Position numbers and translations under genes: made by a program
Source: Anaerolineae bacterium
GTDB lineage: Bacteria > Chloroflexota > Anaerolineae > B4-G1 > SLSP01
Assembly: GCA_025454475.1 (NCBI GenBank)
Contig: JALOOJ010000011.1
Span: 1 to 53,110, forward strand
Direction: 5' to 3'
DNA: 53,110 nt
Notes under the pieces: model-generated
Seen by the model: the letters and a program-made list of their open reading frames with translations, nothing else
Told to the model about the DNA's origin: nothing
Databases searched by the model: none
Shown here: positions 40,811 through 49,302 of the stretch, piece by piece
Layout of the letters: every line of letters starts with the position of its first letter
How positions within the stretch are numbered: the first letter of the stretch is position 1

Positions 40811-40866
40811 AAACCACGGACCATCAGGGGTGCATCTCACCCGGGGTCGCGTGGTTTTTCTTTTTC
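40811..40866 (+). terminator. Intrinsic terminator of the rsgA leader (arms 3 and 4)
   Basis: AAACCACG-GACC (40811-40822) pairs with GGTC-(G)-CGTGGTTT (40845-40857), with an inner GGGTG-5-CACCC hairpin, followed by a true T-run (TTTTTCTTTTTC). This is a full intrinsic terminator about 130 bases upstream of rsgA. Its arm 3 overlaps the sequence that arm 2 can capture, so termination and antitermination exclude each other. Confidence 0.75.
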
Positions 40867-40883
40867 TCAAGAGGAGGTGTGTG

Positions 40884-41012
40884 ATGCTCGAACAGGTGAC
40901 TCGTCCGCTGAGGTGCGCGATGGTCCACGAAGCTGACCGGTACTCCGCTCGGGAGTCCGGCTATTTGAAGAGAAGGGCTACGCAAGGAGAGCGCAAATGT
41001 CTGCTGTTGTAG
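40884..41012 (+). CDS. Small ORF (42 codons) overlapping the rsgA start
   Basis: AGAGGAGGTG precedes ATG 40884 at good distance. The frame encodes MLEQVTRPLRCAMVHEADR to GERKCLLL and its TAG lies 16 bases inside rsgA, a sign of translational coupling. Within it, CCGG-ACTCC and GGAGT-CCGG (40937-40960) form a 9-bp stem with one bulged base, so the stretch could be RNA structure as much as protein. The peptide is basic with no recognised domain. Confidence 0.4.
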   Translation: MLEQVTRPLRCAMVHEADRYSARESGYLKRRATQGERKCLLL

Positions 41013-42049
41013 AAGACACGCTACAGGTTGGTCTCGACGGTGGCCTGATCGCTGAGGGCGATCAGGCTTCCGCAGTGATGCTGAGTCAGGGTCTTGTCAC
41101 TCGTAAGGACCGCGGTCGGTATATGGTCCGGACTGGCGAGAAAGCTGTGCCCTGCACGATCTCGGCTATGCTCAGGAAACGTCTGCTGTACCCGTTGCGT
41201 GACCCTGCGTCGCTCGGTCACTACGAAGTGCAGCGGGTAGAGGATATCGAGGTAGTCGACCCAGTTGCCATCGGTGATCAGGTCGCATTCGTGGCAGCCG
41301 GCGATGGTACTGGCATGATCAAGGAGGTCCTTCCCCGGAAAAGCCAGTTGTCAAGGCGCGATCCTGGGCCGATCCCACTGGAGCAGGTGCTGGTGGCCAA
41401 CGTTGATCAGATGGTGGCGGTGTTCGCTGCGGCACGCCCTCAGCCAAAGTGGCACCTCCTGGACCGGTACCTGGTCATAGCTGAGGCCGCAGGGATCCCT
41501 GCGCGGATCTGTATCACCAAGATGGATCTTGTCGACGCCGGTGCTGTGGATGATATGCTCGGGTTGTACCAGGATCTGGGCTACCCTGTGACATTGACCA
41601 GCACTGTAGGCGGCCAGGGGCTCACGGCGTTCCGCGATGATCTTCGCGGCCGTATCTCGGTGCTCCTTGGCAAGTCCGGTGTAGGCAAGACAAGCCTGCT
41701 TAACGCGATCGAACCGGGCCTGGGGCTGAAGGTGAACGCGGTGAGCACAGGGAAGATCGGGAAAGGGCGTCACACAACAACGCACTTGGAGTTGGTCCCG
41801 CTGTCTGTAGGAGGCGGAGTGGTCGATACACCTGGAATGCGTGAGCTGGCGCTGTGGCACACAGATCGTCAGGAGCTTGGTGCATGCTTTCCGGAGCTCA
41901 GGCCATACCTGGGCGCGTGCAAGTTCGGACTCAGCTGCCACCACGACGGTGAGCCCGGTTGCGTCGTCCGCGAGGCTGTCGATAATGGTGACATCTCAAG
42001 GGCCCGTTACGAAAGCTATCTGCGAATCGCTCAGGACGCCGACGCGTAA
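40997..42049 (+). CDS. rsgA: Ribosome small-subunit-dependent GTPase RsgA
   Basis: A 350-residue late 30S-assembly GTPase. After an N-terminal OB-fold (to about 115) comes the circularly permuted G domain with G4 first (TKMD, 174-177), then G1 GKSGVGKT (225-232) and G3 DTPG (277-280). A zinc site follows: Cys 308, Cys 314, His 316, Cys 322. GTP hydrolysis triggered by the 30S subunit checks subunit maturity. ATG 40997 follows AAGGAGAG. It is monocistronic, bounded by an attenuator-like leader upstream and a hairpin downstream. Confidence 0.95.
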   Translation: MSAVVEDTLQVGLDGGLIAEGDQASAVMLSQGLVTRKDRGRYMVRTGEKAVPCTISAMLRKRLLYPLRDPASLGHYEVQRVEDIEVVDPVAIGDQVAFVAAGDGTGMIKEVLPRKSQLSRRDPGPIPLEQVLVANVDQMVAVFAAARPQPKWHLLDRYLVIAEAAGIPARICITKMDLVDAGAVDDMLGLYQDLGYPVTLTSTVGGQGLTAFRDDLRGRISVLLGKSGVGKTSLLNAIEPGLGLKVNAVSTGKIGKGRHTTTHLELVPLSVGGGVVDTPGMRELALWHTDRQELGACFPELRPYLGACKFGLSCHHDGEPGCVVREAVDNGDISRARYESYLRIAQDADA

Positions 42050-42053
42050 TTGG

Positions 42054-42089
42054 TGCGTCGAGGCAGTCTGCCATGGCTGCCTCGACGCA
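42054..42089 (+). terminator. Terminator hairpin after rsgA
   Basis: Perfect 13-bp stem TGCGTCGAGGCAG (42054-42066) and CTGCCTCGACGCA (42077-42089) with a 10-base loop, seven bases after the likely stop region. Followed only by TTC, so termination may be factor-assisted. Confidence 0.65.
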
Positions 42090-42150
42090 TTCAACTGAGA
42101 TGAAGTGACGTTGCGATACTTCGTAGCCGGCCGTACGAACGGAGCGCCCT

Positions 42151-43494
42151 ATGCCCAAGCTTCAGCACAGGAACGCAATCTGGATATTCGGAGACCAGCA
42201 CCGAGCGCAAGCGCTGAGCTGTAACGGCGACCCAAATCTCAACACTCCGAACCTGGACCGGCTTTCCACGGAGGGGCAGAATTACGAGCGTGCCGTGTCC
42301 GGCTTTCCGCTCTGCTGTCCCTATCGCGGGTCGCTGCTCACTAGTCGGTATCCTCACGAGTGTGTGCCGGGCCACGAATACCCGCTCCCGCCCGACATGC
42401 CCACGATTGCGGATGTGTTCAACGAGCATGGGTTCGATACGGCGTATTTCGGCAAATGGCACCTCGGCGGCTTCAAAGAGCGCAACGGTCGTGCAGCGAA
42501 CTACATTGTTCCTCCAGAGCGACGCGGCCATTTTCGCTCCTGGGTGGGGTATGAGAATAACAACAGCCAATGGGACTGTTGGGTCCATGGTGGCGAAGGC
42601 GACGGGGCTTTTCACTATCGGCTCCCAGGGTACGAGACCGATGCACTCACTGACCTGCTGATCAGCTATATCCGCGAACGAGGCGATGATCGAAAAGCAG
42701 GCAACGCCAGGCCGTTCTTCGCTGTGCTCTCCGTGCAGCCACCGCATAATCCGTATCTGGCACCGCCCGAATGGATGGTCCATCACACGCCGGGCCAAGT
42801 CGAACTCCGCCCCAACGTGCCGCCGGTCGCGTGGGTTCAGGCTCGTGCCCGGCGCGAGTTAGCCGGCGCCTATGCACAGATCGAGAACCTCGACTGGAAT
42901 CTCGGACGGATCCGCCAGGTCTTGGTCGATGCTGAGCTGGACCTGGATACGCACATTGTCTTCTTCTCCGACCACGGCGATAGCCATGGGTCGCATGGCC
43001 AGTTTCTCAAGACTGCTCCCTGGGAGGAATCGATCCGCGTACCGTTTGTCCTGGGCGGTCTTCACCCCCAGTACGAGGCTCGTTCCGGCCGCCCGGATGC
43101 ACTGATCAACCACGTGGACGTCGCACCGACGACCCTTGGCCTCTGTGGAATCGACAAGCCTACGTGGATGCGCGGTCACGATTACTCAGGACTTCGGCTC
43201 CCCGCCCGTCCGCAGGTCGAGCTGCCCGACTCAGCATTCATCCAGTCTGTAATCCCGACGGGACATGGCGATAGTGTGGATCGGCCGTGGCGCGCTGTGG
43301 TCACCGGTGATGGCTGGAAGTACGTCGTTCTGGAGGGTCAGCCGTGGTTGTTGTTTGACCTGAACACGGACCCCTTTGAGATGGTCAACCTGGCTCATAA
43401 CACCAGGTTCAGCGCGGAGCGCAAGCAGCTTCAAGCGCGCCTGGCGCAGTGGATCGCCGACACTGGCGACGTGTTTAGCCTGCCCGACATCTGA
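42151..43494 (+). CDS. Sulfatase (formylglycine-dependent)
   Basis: A 447-residue sulfatase without a signal peptide. Metal-binding FGDQHR is at about 13-18, and the maturation motif C-C-P-Y-R is at 55-59, where Cys 55 would become formylglycine; LLTSRYPH completes the signature. Further conserved parts are FGKWHLGG and VFFSDHGDSHGSHG. Such enzymes remove sulfate from sugars or small molecules. No maturase (FGE or anaerobic sulfatase-maturing enzyme) is seen nearby. ATG 42151 follows CGGAG. The next gene starts 26 bases later. Confidence 0.93.
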   Translation: MPKLQHRNAIWIFGDQHRAQALSCNGDPNLNTPNLDRLSTEGQNYERAVSGFPLCCPYRGSLLTSRYPHECVPGHEYPLPPDMPTIADVFNEHGFDTAYFGKWHLGGFKERNGRAANYIVPPERRGHFRSWVGYENNNSQWDCWVHGGEGDGAFHYRLPGYETDALTDLLISYIRERGDDRKAGNARPFFAVLSVQPPHNPYLAPPEWMVHHTPGQVELRPNVPPVAWVQARARRELAGAYAQIENLDWNLGRIRQVLVDAELDLDTHIVFFSDHGDSHGSHGQFLKTAPWEESIRVPFVLGGLHPQYEARSGRPDALINHVDVAPTTLGLCGIDKPTWMRGHDYSGLRLPARPQVELPDSAFIQSVIPTGHGDSVDRPWRAVVTGDGWKYVVLEGQPWLLFDLNTDPFEMVNLAHNTRFSAERKQLQARLAQWIADTGDVFSLPDI

Positions 43495-43520
43495 GATCGT
43501 ACGGATATGATGAGGTGGCC

Positions 43521-44333
43521 ATGCAATGGGAGAACCTGACGTCTCTGGATTTTGTGAAGGCTGTCGCGGAATGTGATGGAGTGGGGATCCTGCCTATCGC
43601 CGTCATCGAGCCGCACGGTCCGCATCTCCCCCTCGGAACCGATATGTTCGAGGCGCACGCGACGGCCTGTAGAGCGGCAGAGCGTGAGCCTGCCATTGTC
43701 TTCCCGACCTATCCCTATGGGATCAACCACGAATCCGCGCACCTGCCAGGATCGCTCGTCATACGGCGCGATCTGGTCCTCGCCCTGCTCGAAGCCGTCT
43801 GTGATGAGATGGCTCGCCACGGGCTGACAAAGATCATTCTGCTCAGCGGTCACGGCGGGAACCGCCACATGTTGCCCCTATTCGTGCAGACGCTGGTGGA
43901 GAAGGACAAACCTTACATCGTGTACGATGCGAATCCCGCCGGCATGCCAGACGTCGACACACTCCTCGAGTCAGAGGAATGGGGCCATGCCTGTGAAGTG
44001 GAGACGAGCTTTGGCCTGCATCTCTTTCCTGACCTTGTGAAGATGGACCAGGTGCCGCCCAGATCTTTCACCAACCTACAGCGCAACAAGGCGCTGCAGG
44101 AGGTGGGCGTCTACACGTCGATGGACTGGTACGCGATGTACCCGGCGATGTATGTGGGCGATCCGGGGAAGGCAACTGCCGCTAAGGGCGAGGTCATGGT
44201 CGCGTACAGGGTCGATGCCGTCGTGGAGATCATCCGGCGTGTTAAGGCCGACACGATTACGCCGGCGCTCAAACGCGAGTTTCTGCAACGCACCATCCGA
44301 CCCATTGCGCCCGAGGTGTGGACGAAGGGATAA
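43521..44333 (+). CDS. Creatininase-family amidohydrolase
   Basis: About 270 residues. The metal motifs of the family are EPHGPHLPLGTD (residues of about 30-41), SGHGGNR, and an EVETS segment later; they bind two divalent metals in cytoplasmic hydrolases acting on cyclic amides or formamides (creatininase, mycofactocin MftE and others). The family is broad, so no substrate is claimed. ATG 43521 is chosen, with GAGGTG nearby; GTG 43515 is possible. It lies after the sulfatase and is convergent with the PAC2 gene. Confidence 0.88.
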   Translation: MQWENLTSLDFVKAVAECDGVGILPIAVIEPHGPHLPLGTDMFEAHATACRAAEREPAIVFPTYPYGINHESAHLPGSLVIRRDLVLALLEAVCDEMARHGLTKIILLSGHGGNRHMLPLFVQTLVEKDKPYIVYDANPAGMPDVDTLLESEEWGHACEVETSFGLHLFPDLVKMDQVPPRSFTNLQRNKALQEVGVYTSMDWYAMYPAMYVGDPGKATAAKGEVMVAYRVDAVVEIIRRVKADTITPALKREFLQRTIRPIAPEVWTKG

Positions 44334-44369
44334 GCTCTAGATCACGCCAACATCACAGTCGGTGTCGGT

Positions 44370-45290
44370 CTAGTCGTCGTCAAGCAGATTGCCGATGGCT
44401 TTGCCCCACACGTCGCTGAGCGGGGGCACAAATGGCTTGGCGCTGAAGTCGTCGGACACCTCTTCCAGATAGGCGCGGACGTCGAGATCGGGCATCTGTT
44501 CGTCGAGCTCCTCGATCTTGGCGTCCATCGACACCATTAGGTCGTAGCTCTGTTCTTCTAGCTCCGACAGGTCAATCCCGAGTTCGGCCATATGGTTCAG
44601 CCGGCGCATGACATCGTACCAAGCTTTGAAGTCGTGTTCGATGCTGAGACCCTGGACTACCTCCGACACGTCGGAGAAGCTATACGCCGGGACGAACGCG
44701 TAGAATACGAAGAACTCGATGCCCCGTTGCTCCGCAGCGTCGACGAGATACGTTCCGATCGTGGCGCCCCCTTCGTAGTTGGAGAATCGAACTGCATAGC
44801 GACTGAGCTCGTCCTGCATCGATGGGAGGCTGTATACACACGATACCTCACGGTCCTGATCGTACGGGATGGCACCATAGACGCCACCCACTGCGCTGAC
44901 ACGTTTGACGCCCAGTGCCTGGACTGCATCGAGCAGCACCTCAGCATAGCGGTCGACACGCATATGCGGTTCCTCGCCGACGAAGATCACGAGCCCCTTC
45001 TTGTCGTCTCCAACGTAGTAGAATTCGTTGGTTGGTTTCTTGAGCGACTTCCGGTGGCCATCTTCGAGGTGAATCTCAGGCCTCAGGAAGTGATGGGCAC
45101 CAGGGATCTGGAAAAGGTAGAAGCCGTCATCCTTGATCTCGCCAATCTTGCGGGCATTGGTCTTGTGGACCAGGTAGAGCGGCAGACCGGAGGAGATCGC
45201 GCCGGCATCCGCCCATTGGTGCCAGCCCGCGATCATGAAGATCTCCTTCGCTTTGGGGATTTCCCACAATGTTAGCAGTTCATCGTCCAT
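44370..45290 (-). CDS. PAC2-family protein
   Basis: A 306-residue protein with the PAC2 (proteasome-assembly-chaperone-like) fold: IAGWHQWADAGAISSGLPLYLV near the start, VGGVYGAIPYD in the middle and a C-terminal helical tail rich in Glu/Asp. Bacterial PAC2 proteins are found without proteasomes in many lineages and their function is unsettled. Genes of the proteasome are not in the window. It is downstream of the AraD1-like gene on the same strand, 84 bases apart, with its own likely promoter. Confidence 0.85.
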   Translation of the reverse strand: MDDELLTLWEIPKAKEIFMIAGWHQWADAGAISSGLPLYLVHKTNARKIGEIKDDGFYLFQIPGAHHFLRPEIHLEDGHRKSLKKPTNEFYYVGDDKKGLVIFVGEEPHMRVDRYAEVLLDAVQALGVKRVSAVGGVYGAIPYDQDREVSCVYSLPSMQDELSRYAVRFSNYEGGATIGTYLVDAAEQRGIEFFVFYAFVPAYSFSDVSEVVQGLSIEHDFKAWYDVMRRLNHMAELGIDLSELEEQSYDLMVSMDAKIEELDEQMPDLDVRAYLEEVSDDFSAKPFVPPLSDVWGKAIGNLLDDD

Positions 45291-45342
45291 CTTCAGGTCC
45301 CTTCACAGCTTGCGCCGCACGGGTCGTACCCCAACCTTGGGA

Positions 45343-45361
45343 GGTGCGCAGCACCATTATA
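45343..45361 (-). promoter_or_regulatory. -10 element and hairpin upstream of the PAC2 gene
   Basis: On the minus strand TATAAT lies at 45361-45356, with a poor -35, immediately followed by a GGTGC-TGC-GCACC hairpin (45355-45343). It could give PAC2 an independent transcript. Confidence 0.35.
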
Positions 45362-45374
45362 CCGGACTTGCCCA

Positions 45375-46376
45375 CTACAGAGCTATGACGCGAGCGTCGG
45401 TCTCTCGGTCTATGGCGAAGGAGTTCCGCAGGGGGTGACCAAACTCCTCAGCTTCGATCTCCATAATATCGCCCGGCATCAGGCTAACTCCATCGGAGAA
45501 GCTCAGGGTCGCCGTGCCGAAGAAGTGAACGTGAACATCGCCCGGGCGGCGGAATTGGGCGTACTTGAAGTGGTGCGCCTCGAGGTTGCTGAGTGCGTGT
45601 GACATGTTGGCCTCGCCGCTGAGGAACTCGCGTTCCCAGTGCGTCGCCCCCCGTCGCAAGATGCGGACCACGCCCCGGACGTCTTCGGGGAGCGTACCCA
45701 ACCGTAACTCCGGGCCAAAGGCACAGGGGCGCAGTTTCGAGTGCGCCAAATACAGGTAGTTCCGTTTTTCCATCACGTGATCCGAGAACTCGTTACCCAG
45801 AGCGTAGCCAAGCCGGTAAGGGATACTGTTCGGCCCGATGATGTAGAGTCCGACGATCTCCGGCTCCTCACCGCCATCCAGTGCAAACGCCGGGCTGATG
45901 ATCGGCGCGTATGGGGCAACGATGATGCTGCCGTCGCCTTTGTAGAACCATTCGGGCTGGACGCCGGCTGTCGGAGCGGCTGCTGCCTCACCCGTTCTGG
46001 GTTTGCCGCCCTCCAATCCCATCTGGAACATGCGCATGCTGTCGGTAAGCGCAGATGTGGCTGCCTTGTGCATTCGATCGCGGGCGTCCGCGCTGCCCAG
46101 ATGGGTAAGCCCGGTGCCTGAGACTACCATATGCGCGGGGTCTGGGTGATCTAGAGGGGGGAGGATGCACTGTCTTTCGACCAGCATTTGGTATTCCTCG
46201 TGCCGTTCGATCGGCTGGTCTGACAGGACCTGAGTAAGTGAACACTGACGCCGTATAGCATCCAGAGCCAGTGCATAGACTGTCTGCTCACCACTAAGGG
46301 TGGCGATCGCCTCTCCCCCATACACGACACCCACCCGCCGAACGCCGCGTTCGTCTCGATATTGTAGAATGCGCAT
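45375..46376 (-). CDS. AraD1/GguC-like fumarylacetoacetase-fold protein
   Basis: About 333 residues. The sequence (MVVSGTGLTHLGSADARDRMHKA, KPRTGEAAAAPTAGVQPEWFYKGDG, YALGNEFSDHVMEKRNYLYLAHSKLRPCAFGPEL) fits the AraD1 branch of the FAH superfamily, linked to 2-keto-3-deoxy sugar-acid (L-arabinonate) breakdown. Metal ligands are the acidic residues of the EEPEIVGLY region. ATG 46376 is chosen because GAGGG lies seven bases upstream on the minus strand. It follows the CE15-like gene by about 50 bases, so the pair may form a minus-strand operon degrading pentose or uronate sugars. Confidence 0.86.
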   Translation of the reverse strand: MRILQYRDERGVRRVGVVYGGEAIATLSGEQTVYALALDAIRRQCSLTQVLSDQPIERHEEYQMLVERQCILPPLDHPDPAHMVVSGTGLTHLGSADARDRMHKAATSALTDSMRMFQMGLEGGKPRTGEAAAAPTAGVQPEWFYKGDGSIIVAPYAPIISPAFALDGGEEPEIVGLYIIGPNSIPYRLGYALGNEFSDHVMEKRNYLYLAHSKLRPCAFGPELRLGTLPEDVRGVVRILRRGATHWEREFLSGEANMSHALSNLEAHHFKYAQFRRPGDVHVHFFGTATLSFSDGVSLMPGDIMEIEAEEFGHPLRNSFAIDRETDARVIAL

Positions 46377-46425
46377 AGGGATGCCCTCACGCATTGGAGC
46401 CGGTCCGAACTGGGTACTCATACCG

Positions 46426-47634
46426 CTACAACCATCTGTCGGCGAAGTTGAGATACTGCTCCCAGTCATAGGAAGTCACGTTGTGGCCTCCGGACCTGAC
46501 ATGGTAGGCGACGCGAGTGTGTATAGGCGTTTCGACTGCGGGCATCTCGCGACCAAGTAGGTTCTGCATACCCATAAGCCGATAGACCGGACTGGCCGCC
46601 ACGGCTGCAAGGAACTCCCCGCGCGGGTCGGCCCAAAGGTCGTCGGCAGCGCTGGCAATGTAGACCGGGCGAGGTGCAACGAGGGCGATGAGCTGGTGTT
46701 GGTCCACGGGCAATGTTGCCACGCGATCATTGTACGCCCTGAAGTTCGTGCAGAACCAGTGGGGGAAAACCGTGTTGATCCGTTTGACGGTCTCGCCAAA
46801 CTCGCGCCGCGAGAGCGCTGCTCCGCCGCAGCCGGAGTCGTTCGAGATGACGAGTGCGAAGCGCGGATCAGTCGCACCGGCCCAGAGGGCAGTCTTTCCC
46901 AGGCGCGAATGGCCCATCACGGCAACACGTGAAGCATCAATGGAGTCGTCCTGTTCGAGGTAATCGAGGGCGCGGCTAAGCCCCCAGGCCCATCCGCTGA
47001 TCGTACCCCAGGCATCCCCGTGGGCATCATCGCGTGCGAAGAGTCCGTGGACGCCGTTGTTGAAGCCATCGTCGAAGTCTGGGTCGATGTCGCCACAGTA
47101 GATGGTCGCTAACCCATAGCCGCGTCGGAGGATCGCCTCCACAGCCCAGCGCGAGCTGGCTGCGCCTCGCGAAGCCGGCGTCGCGCGGTGATCCTCGATG
47201 CCCAGTTGGAGTGTGTTGGGCACCCACGAGGTCGGCACGGTGATCCCGGGGTCCGCGTGGATGGTGTGGTTGCCGGCGAAGTTCAGGCCAATGAAGAGGG
47301 GCACGGCGCCCTTACGAGCCTGGGGTAAGTAAACGAGGATGTTGATATCCAGGTGTGACGAGGCCCCGGCCAGACGGAGGGTGATCTCCTTGCGCGTCGC
47401 CAATCCGTCCAGAGCCCCCGCCACTAGCGAGGTTGAGTCGACGGACACAGTCACAGGCTCAGCCGGGGCGCGTCCGTACACGTGCTCCTCGAAGAGCGCC
47501 AGGATCTCCGGCCGGCGGCGTACAAGCCAGGCACCGGCATCGACCACCGGACTTCCATCCTCAAAGACCAATGGATCCGGAAGTGTGTAGTCAGGGACCT
47601 TCGATTCGTCGTAGTTGAAGACGCTGTCGTCCAT
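46426..47634 (-). CDS. CE15-like glucuronoyl esterase / acetylxylan-esterase-type hydrolase
   Basis: A 402-residue alpha/beta-hydrolase with the CE15 nucleophile motif [11 protein letters not shown] (Ser 243), [15 protein letters not shown], an acidic residue in [10 protein letters not shown] (about 331-336) and His 384 in [13 protein letters not shown]15 enzymes cut the ester between 4-O-methyl-glucuronate of xylan and lignin. No signal peptide is visible, unusual for an enzyme acting on polymer, so it may act on imported fragments. It starts at ATG 47634 after AGAGGAGAT, divergent from the second sulfatase. Confidence 0.87.
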   Translation of the reverse strand: MDDSVFNYDESKVPDYTLPDPLVFEDGSPVVDAGAWLVRRRPEILALFEEHVYGRAPAEPVTVSVDSTSLVAGALDGLATRKEITLRLAGASSHLDINILVYLPQARKGAVPLFIGLNFAGNHTIHADPGITVPTSWVPNTLQLGIEDHRATPASRGAASSRWAVEAILRRGYGLATIYCGDIDPDFDDGFNNGVHGLFARDDAHGDAWGTISGWAWGLSRALDYLEQDDSIDASRVAVMGHSRLGKTALWAGATDPRFALVISNDSGCGGAALSRREFGETVKRINTVFPHWFCTNFRAYNDRVATLPVDQHQLIALVAPRPVYIASAADDLWADPRGEFLAAVAASPVYRLMGMQNLLGREMPAVETPIHTRVAYHVRSGGHNVTSYDWEQYLNFADRWL

Positions 47635-47736
47635 CTCTCATCTCCTCTTTGCCTGGGTGCCCCAGCGGTGAAAGCCAGTATACCGTCAACGCGGCTTAGG
47701 CGAAACCCGGACTTGGTGCTATGATGGGGGCCTGTT

Positions 47737-47792
47737 TCCCATCGTGACAGGCTTCCGGAACTCTCAGGGATATGGTTCCAGTCGCGATGGGA
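47737..47792 (+). promoter_or_regulatory. Structured 5' leader of the second sulfatase gene
   Basis: TCCCATCGTGAC (47737-47748) pairs with GTCGCGATGGGA (47781-47792) over all 12 positions, one of them a G-U pair. Inside is a second stem, GGAAC (47757-47761) with GTTCC (47775-47779). It ends 38 bases before ATG 47831 and does not contain the ribosome site. A cis-regulatory element is possible; it resembles no riboswitch class I know. Confidence 0.45.
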
Positions 47793-47830
47793 CTGCGTAG
47801 TTTTCGGAGGATCCACTGAAGGAGGCCTTT

Positions 47831-49291
47831 ATGCGCGCCATCATGGTGATGTTCGATTCCCTTAACCGGCACATGCTGCCCCCGTACGGCTGCGACTGGG
47901 TTCATGCGCCGAACTTCCGACGCCTCGCTGACCGAACCGTGGCCTTCGACAACAGCTACGTGGGCAGCATGCCGTGCATGCCCTGCCGTCGCGAGTTCCA
48001 TACAGGGCGCTACAACTTCCTCCACCGGAGCTGGGGCCCGCTGGAACCCTTCGATGATTCGGTTCCCCAGATCCTGCAGGCACATGGCATCTACACCCAC
48101 TTGGCGAGCGACCATTATCACTACTGGGAAGACGGTGGGGCCACCTACCACACCCGGTACAGCAGTTGGGAGATTGCCCGCGGGCAGGAGGGCGATCCTT
48201 GGAAGGGGCAGGTAGCTGAACCGGAGATCCCCGAGTGCGTCGCCGGGCGTGAGGGCAAGATGTGGCGTCAGGATTGGGTGAACCGCGCGTATATGCGAGA
48301 GGAGTGCCTTCAGCCCCAGGCCAAGACCTTCGCGATGGGCACGGAGTTCATGCGCACCAATGCTGGCGAGGACAACTGGTTCCTCCAGATTGAGACCTTC
48401 GATCCCCACGAGCCCTATTTCACCCAGCAGCAGTACAAGGATCTCTATCCCCACGCCTACGAGGGCCCCCACTTCGACTGGCCTCCTTATCGTGAGGTCC
48501 TTGAGACGCCTGAGCAGGTTGAACACGTTCGCTATGAGAATGCCGCGCTCATCAGTATGTGCGACACCTACCTGGGAAAAGTCCTGGATCTTATGGACGA
48601 GTTGGACATGTGGAAGGATACGCTGCTGCTGGTCTGCACGGACCATGGTTTCCTGCTGGGCGAGCATGATTGGTGGGCAAAGGTCGTTCAGCCCTTCTGG
48701 AACGAAATCGCGCGCACGCCGCTCTTCCTATGGGACCCCCGCACAGGCCGGAAGGGCGAGCGGTGCCAGGCGTTGGTTCAGAACATCGACTGGGGTCCCA
48801 CGCTTCTGGAGTTCTTCGGTGTGGCGCCGACCAAAGATATGCAGGGAATCCCGCTCACGCAGGCGATCGCGGCGGAGCGTCCACTGCGCGATGCAGTCCT
48901 CTTTGGCATCCATGGTGGGCACGTCAACGTCACCGACGGGCGCTACGTCTATATGCGGGCGCCCGTCGAGCCCACAAACACACCCCTTCACGAGTACACG
49001 CTGATGCCAACTCACATGCGCCACAGCTTCGAGGTGGCGGAGCTACAGGAGACCGTGATGGCACCGCCCTTCGATTTCACCAAGGGGTGCCCGGTGATGA
49101 AGATTGCCGCGCGCGGGGGCGCCTGGCATCGGTTTGGCAACCTGCTCTATGATCAGAATGCCGATCCTGGACAGCAACACCCGTTGGCCGACATCGCACT
49201 TGAGGTGCGGATGATCGAGCTCTTGGTGTCGTTGATGCGTGCGAACGATGCGCCGGAGGAGCAGTTCGAGCGGCTCGGGCTGGAATACTAG
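47831..49291 (+). CDS. Sulfatase (formylglycine-dependent), second copy
   Basis: A 486-residue sulfatase with MVMFDSLNR (metal Asp 9) and the canonical maturation motif C-M-P-C-R (49-53; Cys 49 to formylglycine) continuing EFHTGR. LLVCTDHGFLLGEHDWW provides the second metal region. It has no signal peptide, so acts in the cytoplasm unless exported otherwise. It is only distantly like the first sulfatase. AAGGAGG precedes ATG 47831 by five bases. The transporter gene follows 11 bases later, hinting that the transporter brings in the sulfated substrate or exports a product. Confidence 0.93.
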   Translation: MRAIMVMFDSLNRHMLPPYGCDWVHAPNFRRLADRTVAFDNSYVGSMPCMPCRREFHTGRYNFLHRSWGPLEPFDDSVPQILQAHGIYTHLASDHYHYWEDGGATYHTRYSSWEIARGQEGDPWKGQVAEPEIPECVAGREGKMWRQDWVNRAYMREECLQPQAKTFAMGTEFMRTNAGEDNWFLQIETFDPHEPYFTQQQYKDLYPHAYEGPHFDWPPYREVLETPEQVEHVRYENAALISMCDTYLGKVLDLMDELDMWKDTLLLVCTDHGFLLGEHDWWAKVVQPFWNEIARTPLFLWDPRTGRKGERCQALVQNIDWGPTLLEFFGVAPTKDMQGIPLTQAIAAERPLRDAVLFGIHGGHVNVTDGRYVYMRAPVEPTNTPLHEYTLMPTHMRHSFEVAELQETVMAPPFDFTKGCPVMKIAARGGAWHRFGNLLYDQNADPGQQHPLADIALEVRMIELLVSLMRANDAPEEQFERLGLEY

Positions 49292-49302
49292 GGCAGCTTG
49301 CT

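Noticed and set aside
40801-40866. T-box riboswitch upstream of rsgA
   Set aside because: The conserved T-box sequence with the UGGN bulge is absent, and rsgA is not an aminoacyl-tRNA synthetase or amino-acid gene. The four-arm attenuator explains the pairing better.
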